From NCBI RefSeq assembly GCF_040412425.1, contig NC_089788.1:67410220-67474219 (forward strand): a stretch of DNA of 64,000 nucleotides, in the 5' to 3' direction. The translations under genes were made by a program, and so were the position numbers. Position 1 is the first letter of the stretch; each line of letters opens with the position of its first letter. This document shows positions 52,561 through 64,000 of the stretch, one piece after another. Below the pieces are notes generated by a model. The model was not told where the DNA came from. It saw only the letters and a list, made by a program, of their open reading frames with translations, and did not search any database. The stretch is from Macrobrachium rosenbergii (Eukaryota > Arthropoda > Malacostraca > Decapoda > Palaemonidae).

Positions 52561-54219
52561 GCCATGCTCCTGAATAGCAACCACTACATTGAAGTGAAGA
52601 GCTCACAGGCCCCAAGCAGAGTCCCTTAAGTAACAGGAATGACAGTCACACAGCCAAGATAATTCAAGTCATGCATGAAAGGACGGTAGAGGGTAAAGCA
52701 ACTCTTCTAAGCTAAAATTTCTTACAGATTTTTTTGCTGTGAAAATAGTATCAAGAAAATATAAACATAACTGTTGCCAAATTACTTGTATTTGGCCCGA
52801 GTAGACCAGGTATATTTGGTAACCTTTGAAAATGAGAAAAAGGAAAATCTGGCTTATATGAAATTAATGAGGAAAAGTGGAGTTCTACCTCAACACAGGA
52901 GCCAACAAACATGGAATAAATATACCAGGGCCCTTTAATTAATTACTAATTCTTAAGGTATTCAAACTGAATGCTTGCAAACCCTGAAGTTGTTTCTCTG
53001 AAGTGCCTCAGGAAGTACCATACTTATGAGAATCTGGAAAATTTTTCCTATTGGGAATTTGGTCCCTAGAAGGCACATATGAATCTAAATGACTTTGCAA
53101 GAAGAGCCTGGCTGACAATAGCCAACTTTTGTTGTTGCTCATTGGCAAGTACTTTCAGGCTATAGCATTTATTTATATTCTTAAGTAAAATCTTTTACAG
53201 AATTCTTAGGGAGTGTACATAGGTGGGAAACTGTGATTAAAACAAGATTGCTTCATACTAATTGGTTAAGTGATATTTTCAATAATGTGATCATAAACAC
53301 TAAGGCTTACCGACCTTCACAAGAGTTAAATCAGATAAATGGGTTTTTTAAATGACATTCAACCTTACAGGACTTCTCATGAATGTACAGTATAATTTAA
53401 AAATTTGGTTTATGTTTGTTTAACCTTGCAACTGCTGTGTTCTTACATAAATATGAGATGTGTACAGTGTTGGCTGATAACAGAAGGGTGCATACCAAAT
53501 TGTTAAAGGGCAAATGGTACCTATTGTTATGCTATCAAACAGCCCACTGATAGGATGGCATTCAAGATACCATAAGGTTTTCGTTTCCACAAATATTTAA
53601 AATACTGTATCTTAAGGGCACTGTTTCTTTTATTAAGCTATTTTTTTTTGGTGCTCCCTTGGCCTCACCATGCATTTAACCATTTGCCTAGCACATAAAT
53701 CTGTCATCATGACTGCCAAAAATCACCATCCTCACATCCTACCTCTGGATTCTTATCCTTCTTCCTCACCTTCATCCAGATTCTCCAGTTCCTTCTTTAG
53801 CCATTAAGATGACCTCTGACAGAATAGATATTACTGACTGTCAACATCACCAATATTGAAGACTGGTCTTCGTTCTCTTCCAACTTGTATGTACATAGGA
53901 AGACACTTCCCCTCTACCTCATTTCTCCCGACAAAGGAAGAAGTGCCCCAAGACATAAGGTCACCATGAAGAGAAATTCTAACTGCTCTTCTCCCATAGA
54001 CTTACCAAGTCTTGCCAGGAAATCAGACAATTTTGAAGTCTCCACACAAATCTAATACTTCAAAGGAATATTCTTTCTGCTATCCCTGCTGAACAAATAA
54101 TAAAATAATGAGCTTTGCCACAACTCCCTATGTAGATTAGATAATGATGGGAAGATTGAGATGGTTTGAACATATTCACACCTCTCAGGGGAGAACAGCA
54201 TGCTAGAGGCCCCTGGGTT

Positions 54220-54440
54220 CTTGTGGGCACCATATGAACTGGAAGACCCACACCTACTTCGCAGAGACCTGTGAGATGGGAGGCTGGAGATTTGTGGGAG
54301 CAAACTGGAGTACCCAGACCTTCTTTAATGACAACTATGAGATGGGAGGCTGGAGATTGTGGAAGCAAAAGCACAAAAATAGAGGAAGAGTTTCTCAGAT
54401 GCACTTTGCATTGCTTGGGAGAGGCAATGATTATAGGTGT
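54220..54440 (+). pseudogene. LINE 3'-terminal fragment, copy 2, with internal duplication
   Basis: Same family as 49400-49560. The segment with gagatgggaggctggagatt occurs twice, about 69 bp apart, so part of the element is duplicated in tandem. Confidence 0.5.
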
Positions 54441-57400
54441 GTGTCAGTTCCATTGGCTAGTTCTCCAAAATAGCACTGCAGTAGGTACCATTTTGTAGTT
54501 TTAACAGTATGGATAATCTTCCCTGCTGCTACCAGTAGTATCAGGTTACAGTATACAGTATGTAAATTACTGCTAGGTTAGGAAACATGGAATAAGTTAT
54601 GATTAACACAGTGGTGCAGCATACTGAATTTAGAGTGGCTAAAGGCAATTTCATGAAGCTGTATTTCTGGCTAATTTATTTTAGAAGTTTTATTACCATG
54701 ATGTGAGGAATGATTCTGTAAATAAAACTGATTTTGAATACGCAACTAAGGAATGAAGTGTAAAAGAGTTAGTCTCGCTCCATCTACAAAAAATATTTTC
54801 GTGTACTGAAATTTGTCATGTTTGAATAGAACTCTGTATTTGAAAGGCTTTGTAAATCACAGACTAAGCAGGGATTCCCTTATTTGTAAATGAAATCCCT
54901 ACTTTGCAAGATCATTCAATCATTCCCATCATCCAAAGTTGGTTAACATTGTTTTTTCAACAAGGATCTTTACAATTTATGAATTTGTATGTCCGGAGAA
55001 TTTATTTACATGAGTCAGGGTTATTAATTTGACCAAAGATATAAGATGAAGCTGTAATGCTTGTAAGACAATTATGAACATGACTGAACTGTATTACTTA
55101 TCCCTTACTTAATTCCTGAAATATCAATTAAATTAAGCACTCAGTCAATATGGCTTAAGCCCTTATCAAGAATAGAACCTGGAGTGTAGATACCAAATGG
55201 TCATTTAAATATTTTTAAAAAATCTGAAATTTGCAATTAAAGTCTTGCATAAGGTTTCTGCATTTAAATAATTTATGCACTGCTTTAAAATCTATTACAC
55301 AAAATTATATGGTGTGACTTGATTCCAATAAAAGCTTTGGAATTGGACTGCAATAGGTTTTATAATCAAGGCTGCTTTATAAAGTTTTAAGAGAGCAGTA
55401 ATTTTTCTCAATTACTTTTACCATTCAAGCAAAAATCATTTGAAATCTAATCTCCAAGAAAATATACAAGTATAATGAATATATATAAATATTAAGGTTT
55501 ATATTAATTTTAATGTAATGTACTAAAAAAGCAATTTATCAAGTTTCAAATGTAATCATAGTGGGAACAATTCAGCTGTTAATGGTAAGCTTTTCATTCG
55601 TGTCATTCCCTCCTTGTGTTTCTGGAAGATTTACAAGCATCATGATATAAGATTTTTTATAATTAATCTGTCTGCAAGCTGTTTCTAATTACACAAGTAT
55701 CTAACAGCCATAGTTAATAAATTCTTTTTCAACTTACGGTCCTACGGATTTTGCTGGCACGTGAGAAAGTCTCAAATTTGCTCCAATCATCATGCTTGTT
55801 ATGTCCAAGGAAATGCAGGACCTATGATGTCTGTGATAATGTTGCCAAATAATATACGGTCATTTATGCTCTGGTTTACAGTTTGTTGGATGAAGGCTAT
55901 TTCTCTTCATTTGTGAATTACAGTACAATATGAGATGGAACAACCAGTAATTAGATATTACACATTTAGTATGGATTTAAAAATAACTATCATTATTCAA
56001 TATGCTGTACATGCTTACATATAAGAAAGCTAGTTTTCTTTGCTACATAACTGTTTTCTTTCTATAAGTTTTTTGGTTAGGTGGTGTTGGAGAACATATA
56101 TATCTATTCTGTTCTTAACAAAATTCCTTTTTTGTACATATGCAAGTGTTTCATGACTGAAATGAGACCTTGCTTTGGTATCTTAAAACAAATTTCAGTA
56201 TGCACTATATAAATTACCAGTAGCAACTCATGTTTGTCCATAGAACTTTGTATCATAATTCACAAAGGAGGAAGAGAGTTTTTTATGAATGAACTAGGGC
56301 TTATTCTAAGTCAAGTTATCAAGTTGTGTCAATAGTCTACTATGATAGCCTCTACAACATTACAATTCTATGTGAATGATATTCTGTATATCTCCTACTC
56401 TCGTAACATACTGTATATCCATGTTGTGTAAATCTTTCTACAGATATCCTATACCAGTCTTGCGTTTGTAAATCCTTGATGTATTTTCATATAATAAAAT
56501 CTTTAAAATTTTGGTTTTATTTATATAGAATCCAATGTTAAACTTGACATGATAGGTAATTCATCCACAATACAGAACAATTATAGAAGCTGCTTTAATA
56601 CATTCCTTGTGAAGATTCTGAAAGCCTTATCATTCATGTCAACTGTTATGTAACCAGTTAAAAGACCACTACCTAGCAAAATATGCATCCATAGATTGCA
56701 TTCAATGTGAAAAAGTGAAAAAATTACCAATTCACAAGCAGATAAACAAAATTTTTCTTGGAAAACCAGTTTAACTTTTTTCAATACAAACCCCCCACTT
56801 TTTATTGAGCACATTTATGCCCAATCTGTGAATCCTACATATTCTACAACTATCCATTTGCAGATCAAAATGGTGATCATGTGGTTCAGGCAGGTTAATA
56901 CATAAGCATGCAGTTCCTTGTGTCTCCAGTAGTTACCTGTCATTTTGTGCAATTTTCTCCACCTGCAACAGAGGTGTGGAGTTAGAAGAGTATTTGGTAA
57001 AATTAATAGGTTTGTATTGAAAACAAACTAAATGTCAAAACTTACTAGTTTACTTACAAACCATGATTTTGGTATGGCAGCAGATGCACTAAGCTGCTGA
57101 CAAATTAAATAGTGGCATATAGGGACAAAGAAGCTCCATGGTAAAGATGTGTAAAGAAACTTAAGGCTGGATTAAGAGTTGGGCTGAAACCCTGTTTGAA
57201 AGTTAAATAGTATGGACGCAATACTCCCAACAACAGGTACACTTACCCCTTTAAATAAGACCAGGTTGCCAATGGCTGAGAAAAAGACAATGCAACTTCA
57301 TTGCAGCTCTAAAAATATATTGGGCCAAAGGGAGAAAGGAAGTACAACCAAAACACAAAGCTGAGTCAGCCTTGAAATTCCATTGTTGAATGGACACAAA

Positions 57401-58026
57401 TCAACCAAGGAGATGCCAGTAGAGACATAAAAACCTGCCAAAGCGAAAACTAGAAAATAGTTTCCAGAGTCCCATAGTGATTTGAAAAAATATTTATGGC
57501 ACATTTGCTGCAAGATCAATTTGTCTTAACAGCTAAAATTTCTATACCATTCAATGTTCCACCACACAGTCTTCCCCAGTCCCAAATGCCCAAGAGCAGC
57601 TCATGTATATTTCTTGTCAACACAAAATGACAAATTTTAAATCAATTTATACATTTCATAACTAATGAACCTGAGGTCTTAACATAAGGGGTTTTCTCAA
57701 GCACCTAGCTGGAGTGCAATTATTAATAGACAAGGTTTTGGTGCCAATGGGGAAAGAGGTGGGCGGAGCCCGACCTGGTTTCCCCCAGTAGATGTCATGA
57801 TGCTTCAGTTCTCTCAAACACCTTCCAAGCAAGATGATCGCTGCCTCTCTCGCTCAGAAGCCTACTGTTTTTAGCACCTCCTGCCCATTTTATGCCTTGG
57901 TGTTCTGGTTTTTCATTCCATTTTTTTGTTGTGTGATTGTGTTATATTGTGCTATCTGTGTGTTTTTGCCTCTTTGGATACAGACTCACACACTACTTGT
58001 AGCAGATGCAGATCTAATGATTGTAA

Positions 58027-58370
58027 TGTAAGCACAGTAATCCCTGTTCTGAGTGTCATAATTGGTTTCCAGAGCAATATAAGAATTTTGGCAAGAGGAG
58101 CAGATATAAGAGGAGATCGGTTGCTCCGTCTTGGGAAGGTTTCATACCTCCAGTGGCAGCAGATGCCCTCATTCCTTCTTGTTCTACCCCTTCCGTGCCA
58201 AAATCTCCTCTCGTTGCATCTTCTTCTCAGGAAGATTTTACTCCTACTCGTTCTTCTATGGCTTCATCTTTAGATGATTTGAGCTGGGTTCCCTCTCATA
58301 TGGAATCTGTGATAAATAACCTACTTAAAATTATTAATGTTAAAAAGAACTCCCACCCACTCTTGATATA
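58027..58370 (+). pseudogene. gag-like retroelement ORF fragment
   Basis: An open frame reads CSECHNWFPEQYKNFGKRSR followed by YKRRSV, then a Ser/Pro-rich stretch (TPSVPKSPLVASSSQEDF), ASSLDDLSWVPSHMES and a stop at about 58368. The C-x-x-C...W plus basic region resembles N-terminal gag-type domains of retroelements I have seen in crustacean genomes. The exact family is not identified, and a host exon is a less likely alternative. Confidence 0.35.
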
Positions 58371-61264
58371 AAAACACATAGATCATGCATTTTAAGAAGT
58401 GGCAAGACTGGTGGCTGTCCCCTCCTTGCTAATAATATAAAAGCATTAAGAATTATATTAGCTCTTGGCTTATGATGAGTTTTAATATCAACCAAAAGGT
58501 TGAAGTTGTCATACATCAACTGAGGATTTAACATACCCAACTCAGTCATAAGTATAATTTAGGCAGCATAGTCCCCCAGGCATGAGCACTATGAAAGGTT
58601 ACTATTGGTTGAGCATGTTGATGTGAACTGCTCCCAGTTCATGAACAGATCTATAATTTCTTATGGAGATTTTGGGTCAGGAGGTTTTACTTAGGTTCTA
58701 TTATCTTTCTAAAAGAAATCTGAGTTTTTAAAAGACATTAAACCACTTACTTTCAATTTAATCATGTTTATGATTGACTGTCATGATACACATTTTAAAA
58801 CATCACTATGCATATTCATACCAAAATACAAGAGCTTTTTCATACAGGGTACATACAGCATTCATACTGAAAATACATGAAGTCATTGCCATGATAGTGC
58901 TGAATGACCTACCCAGCCCCATATCCAGAACACATACCCAAATTTCATTTAAGTACATCGCGACAAACCACAGGTTATGAAATACACTCTTTAACCACCC
59001 TTAACCAAGAAAGCATGAGTCTTGCACAAAGAAAGCAAGTTGAAACAAGTAGAAAAGTCTGTTTGCTGAAGCATGAAGAGAAAGCTTGATCCTAAAATGA
59101 GCTCCAAGTCAAGAAACTGAAGTAGAGATTGAAAACTAGCTTCATAAAGATGAGGCTCCTAAAAGGAAGTACATACTGTCAATAGTTCTGTTAGATTAAG
59201 ATTTGAGCTTACCTGAAAATCAAAACCATATACCTGTACTGTACTGTACTGTATCTTGAGCCCAGAGAAAGACTGAAATCTTCTTGTATGTTTCCACTGG
59301 TCTTCTTGATTTCAGACATAGACTAAAATCTTCTGTCTAGTTAAGTCGAACACCTCTGGCTTTCTGTCTCCTGAAGGCAGACAGATACTGATATAAGACT
59401 CCAGGTATTTTGGGACTAAAAAAGACCACGTGAAAACTTTTTTTCTGCTGTTGTAAGGTACTATTGTTCCAAACTTGTCAGGCTGTCACTGAGAGGACCT
59501 GGCAGTCCAATAAATTACACCCTTAAAAGTAGAAGGCCCCAAAGCTGTGGGAGAAACATTTCAAAGTCAAAAAGGGAGAGTTGAACCTCAATGACATGAC
59601 ACCCAAGCACAATCCCAGTGGAAATTGTGCAATGGTAACTAAACCAGAGGAAGACCAGTGATTGAGTTCCAGCAGGGAGAAAAGAGGGTGCTTCAAAGAA
59701 GATTAATGAACTATAACCAAGGTTTTCCCAGATTTAAGTCTCATGGGAAGTGAAGCAAAGGTACCATGAGGCATTCTTTTTCCAGTTAGACCCACCAATT
59801 TGCTCCTGAGCCTAGATCAGAAAGAATTCTTCAAGGACACAAGAGCAATCCTCCAGTTTGCTCCTAAGTGAAAAAGGATCTAGAAAACAAAGCTATTTAA
59901 GTTGGGCAAAAACCAATAGTTAACTGAATTTCCCCTTATGTTAGGGCCCAGAACTTCTATGGATGCTGACAAAAATTTATGGATTTCAGCTGTTCTCATC
60001 ATCTCAGAGTCTGTACTTTAATGTAAAGGGAAAGTCTTTAGGCATCAGCTAAAGAATTTCTTAACTCCATGGTTCCATCAATTAAAGCAGTAACTTTGAT
60101 CATTATCCCTGCATGCTGACTTGCAAGAATCAGAGAAAAGCAGCTTATAGGCTATGCCCCTATAAAAGTGGGTACTGAATGACAAAAGGGGTTCAACAGT
60201 TACTCATGGTTGAGGTCTCTGTATTCAAAGCAGACCTCCCACTAGAAAGAGGAGAAAAATACTTTATGGTTAACCATAACTTTGTTGGATTCTATTCTGT
60301 CATCTTATTCCAGATGACAGAAATAAATCTTTGGCAGCAGTGACAGGAGAAAAACTCCTCCACACAGTCCAAACATAGAGGTTTTGAAGAAAGTTCCTAG
60401 TAGGTAAAACACAGACATGAGCCCCACAGAAATGTGCATAGAACTCAAAAGAAACTGCAGCATCTTGCCAGGAGAGTAACACTATTTAGCCAAAAACCTT
60501 ACCTGGTTTAACTCTTCCAATATTAATGATTTGACAATCCAGGCTGTCCCTATAATGACTAAAAAATGGGGAACTTCCATACCCAAATATACCAAAGTGG
60601 ATGCTAGCAAGGAGTCATTAATTCTGGAGAAGCTGCTGTCAGTCTAGTGGCATCTCCTGCTAACATAGGTCAGCAAAGGACCTACTCCAGATCTTGATGG
60701 AAGAAAAGGTAGCAAAAACAAATGCTAGCTGGGAATACTTTTAGCATGTACTATAGCCATACAAGAGTCAGACAGTTACATAAAGTGTGATGGATATGCC
60801 CTGCTGGAAGAGGACCTTCATCCAAAGGAAGGCATTTGGGCATGTGTCAAAATCATGCATATATGAAAAAGGCAAGTACACTGCATATAGCTAAAGGCAG
60901 AAGTCTACAAAGATTTGCTGGCATAGTCCCCTCCATGGTGCAGTTCCTAGCCTTCAAGCAACCCTCTTGCTCTTGTTGCTGCTGAAGAAACAGTCCAAGT
61001 GACACTTCAAAGCATAGCTAAAGCAAGTCTAAAATGGGTGCTGAAGCTGAACACCAGAAAGAAATCAGAGGGAAGGAAAAATGGGAGCAAGAACATGGGC
61101 TGAAGACAGATTGTGAGCCACTGAGGTGGTTAGTTGCAGGTAGATGACTTGTGGCAGAGGTGCCAAATGTCCATAACAAAACATGAATCAAAGAGGTGGC
61201 AAACATCCAGGATAAAACCTAGATCAAAGGCATACAACAGGAATGAAAGTGAGCTGAGCAATCC

Positions 61265-61540
61265 AAAAGACTTCATAGGAGTGGTACTGTACTGGTGTCT
61301 ACTGGTGCTGATACTTGTTAGCACTGATGACAATGATTGCTAACAATGGAGCAGGTGTTAACACCTGCTGGTCCTGGCACTTGCAACTACAACTCCCAGC
61401 ACTGGCACACTTGTGCTATTGTTAGTATCTGTTAACCTTGGTGCTTGCTGGCACACGAACTTGCTAGTGCTAGTTCTGTCACTTGATAATGTTTGTACTT
61501 GCCAGTGCTCATGCTGGTGCTTGGTAGTACTCACGGACCC
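61265..61540. repeat. Degenerate GGTGCTTG-type short repeat
   Basis: Recurrent words tggtgctt, gctggcac, cttgctagtgc and actggtgct at irregular spacing, like a decayed minisatellite of roughly 18-24 bp. Confidence 0.5.
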
Positions 61541-62850
61541 TAATGATAGCGCCAAAAGATGCTGGCAGCAACTACCTCTGGGAGTCACCTGGAGAGGCTT
61601 GTATTCAAGTGGGGGTCACAGAGAGCAGAAGACACGAATAGTAACAAGCAAAACATTCTTCATCTATGAAGCTTGTTAGCTGTAATGGAGCCAAGAAAAG
61701 GCTGTCCTTCCTTTGAAGCTAAGTAGTCTTTGTTCTGGAGGGGACAATCGAGAAGCTGGAGCCAGCGAATAATTACAGCACCCAAGATAGTGGATAATCA
61801 AGGCACAAGAAAAACATGAGGCACTATGATGCCATCACCCCCCAATCACCTAACAAAATGGAACTACAGATGGACATGGAGCCAAAGGAAGACAATCAAC
61901 CCTAAAGAAGTACCAACCTACCCAGTGGTGCTCAAACACCCTCTTAGAACAAAACTCCACTGGACTGGAAAAAATACCGGCAAATAAAAACCAGCTTTGG
62001 TAATTCTATAAGCTTTAAAAAGTGCCTAACTGACAAACTGAAGCAGTGCTAAAACAAGATTCCTAATATTGTCAGTACAAGAAAATGTTTATGGAAAACT
62101 TTTCCTAGCACTGTAAATTTAATAAATTTGTAATACTGACAAACAATTACTGTATCCAGAATAACAAGTATGGTAAATGAGAAGATACTTGACTTCATTT
62201 TTCAAAAAATTATAGAAAACTTAAAATTAAATGAAAAGAAGTATCTTACAGAAGAAATGATCAGTCACTGACCTAACCAAACCATTAACTATAAAAAATT
62301 AAATATGTACAAATCATTATTAAAACTGATACAGAAAAAACAGAAGAAAGCAGTTGGGAACAAAGATAGTACAGAAAATACTTTGTTCCGAAATTACCCA
62401 TAATCTAGTAGGAATGATGGTAAAATAAAATTTAAATTAAAATTAGAAAACACACGGTAATCCTAAATGGCTAAAAAAAATCCAGGAATCCCTGGGGTAT
62501 ATTAATCAATCAGCACACACAAAGAACGGCTCCTGACTACTGGAGAACTGAGGAACAATAATCACAAACACTAACCTATTAAAGCCACATGATCATTTTC
62601 TTCTACAAGTGAACTATTGCATATGGGACTCTAGCATGACACAGGCTTAGGTTGTGTGGTCTGTGAAGAAACAAAAGTCTGAAAGGTTATGAATAAATAA
62701 ACGTGGTACTGTATGGTGGTGTTACAACCTCTTTTTAAAACTCTATAATTAACAAACTCTGACTGAATGATGCTTCAGTTTCAAAGTAAAATGAATGAAA
62801 GACCACTGGTAACAAACTGCGTCATCATGGTACCTCGACAATTTAAGGAT

Positions 62851-63383
62851 GCTGCACTTTGATAAGTGCACTTTGACGCTGCACTTTGATAAGTGCACTT
62901 TGATGCTGCACTTTGATAAGTGCACTTTGATGCTGCACTTTGATAAGTGCACTTTGATGCTGCACTTTGATAAGTACACTTTGACGCTGCACTTTGATAA
63001 GTGCACTTTGACGCTGCACTTTGATAAGTGCACTTTGACGCTGCACTTTGATAAGTGCACTTTGATAAGTGCACTTTGATAAGTGCACTTTGATAAGTGC
63101 ACTTTGACGCTGCACTTTGATAAGTGCACTTTGACGCTGCACTTTGATAAGTGCACTTTGATGCTACACTTTGATAAGTGCACTTTGACACTACACTTTG
63201 ATAAGTGCACTTTGACGCTACACTTTGATTAGTGCACTTTGACGCTGCACTTTGATTAGTGCACTTTGATTAGTGCACTTTGACGCTGCACTTTGATTAG
63301 TGCACTTTGACGCTGCACTTTGATTAGTGCACTTTGACGCTGCACTTTGATAAATGCACTTTGATGCAAATGCACTTTGATAA
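62851..63383. repeat. Minisatellite of alternating 14- and 13-bp monomers
   Basis: About 39 monomers. Type A is GCACTTTGATAAGT (14 bp) and type B is GCACTTTGACGCT (13 bp). They mostly alternate, making a 27-bp dimer equal to nine codons, which is why long open frames appear in several registers. Variants cluster: ATGCT forms of B at the left, GATTAGT forms of A at the right. Confidence 0.95.
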
Positions 63384-63639
63384 GTAAGTAGTATGCACTA
63401 CATACTCCCAAAAGTATAAATGTTGGTACAAGATGGACGAGGCAAGGTCCCTGCTAGAAATCCTCAATAACATGCATTAGTTTTGAACCCGAGATTTTTG
63501 AGTAGCTCACTCCTTTAAAATCTCCTTACTTGTTTTACAGTTTTCAGCCATCCACTTATGAATAGAAAGTAATACTTTTAACATCTACAACTTCCATAAT
63601 CAATAAAGTAAAAATTGTTCAGATAACTTACTGATATTA

Positions 63640-64000
63640 ATAAGCAATCTCCGAGGGGCTACTTTACTAGTTGGTGATTTTAATTACCCTAATCCTATCT
63701 GGGATTACAACTGTATATCACCTGTCACCTGTTCTTGCAGTAAAAGTACATCAGGTCATGAGTTAAAATAATCTGCGCTGTCTCGAGGACAGCACAAATT
63801 ATTTGTTTCGATATTTCTCAAAAGTATATTGGACTATCTCACTGGTGGATGTCACACTATGCTCATCCAAAATAGGTATACTTGAATGGACACGTAATGA
63901 CCTAGAGGCTGGTGATCCTTTTCCTATCTATAAAATAATCTCACTAAACATATTCCCTATCATAAAGCTGACTGGGAAATATACCAGTTGTGCAAAAGAC
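63640..64000 (+). pseudogene. LINE endonuclease fragment running off the right edge
   Basis: 63655-63720 reads GATLLVGDFNYPNPIWDYNC, the G-D-F-N-x-P motif of the Jockey/CR1-type endonuclease domain. Later pieces (SISQKYIGLSHW; HKADWEIYQLCK near the end) fit the following region in other frames. Stops and shifts show it is inactive; it continues beyond the window. Confidence 0.65.

Larger units (their letters stand above)
50060..64000 (+). other. Region right of the last recognised Dscam exon
   Basis: No exon with a convincing Dscam tail sequence was found. 50060-52180, 52700-54190, 54480-57700 and 58400-61250 are AT-rich DNA with no named feature. Mobile-element fragments and the minisatellite are listed separately. 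It is either intron, or 3' UTR and intergenic sequence if the TAA at 50061-50063 is used. The first AATAAA I saw after 50063 is near 52916. Confidence 0.6.

Noticed and set aside
61265..61540. Leu/Val-rich frames near 61413 as a secreted protein
   Set aside because: The sequence is a decayed short repeat (tggtgctt words) and the frame has no conservation or splice signals I can see.
62749..63210. 153-codon minus-strand open frame with repeated VHLSKC units
   Set aside because: The 27-bp minisatellite dimer is a multiple of three without stops in several registers; no start context, splice sites or non-repeat coding sequence.

Overview
This window is arthropod nuclear DNA, most likely from a decapod crustacean. 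The signs are an intron-rich Dscam gene, an extreme density of (TA)n, (CT)n/(GA)n and trinucleotide microsatellites, and many degraded mobile elements. The species cannot be named from the sequence alone.

The one host gene I can support is the 3' half of a Down syndrome cell adhesion molecule (Dscam) family gene on the + strand, from 11169 to at least 50059. I placed 23 coding exons by hand from GT/AG boundaries. Their phases join without a break: 3325 nt, a partial codon at each end and 1107 complete codons between. The encoded order is C-terminal half of Ig8, Ig9, FN1, FN2, FN3, FN4, Ig10, FN5, FN6, one transmembrane helix, and about 215 residues of cytoplasmic tail. This is the canonical Dscam order. 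The first half of Ig8 and everything N-terminal to it (including any hypervariable Ig2/Ig3/Ig7 exon arrays) lie left of the window. The tail either ends at a TAA that overlaps the last donor or continues to the right of the window.

Layout. 1-11168: no exon seen; microsatellites, three copies of a ~310-bp SINE-like element (two with clear target-site duplications), a 634-bp near-perfect palindrome (foldback element), and two LINE fragments. 11169-23432: eighteen closely spaced exons for the extracellular region and membrane helix; introns hold a hAT-like MITE and simple repeats, including a (CT)n array just upstream of a splice acceptor. 23433-50059: five tail exons in long introns filled with repeats. 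One intron contains a decayed tandem copy of the preceding exon. Another holds a nearly full-length, inactivated Ty3/gypsy-type LTR retrotransposon (40182-45368, antisense to the gene). 50060-64000: no exon recognised; LINE 3' ends, a gag-like fragment, a 39-monomer minisatellite, and the endonuclease end of another LINE running off the right edge.

Most long open frames in the window are artefacts of simple repeats or pieces of dead mobile elements. I found no tRNA, rRNA, CRISPR array or bacterial-type operon. The biology worth attention is the Dscam cytoplasmic region (in-frame cassette exons for the membrane helix and for an ITIM/SH3-ligand segment) and the evidence of exon duplication and decay.
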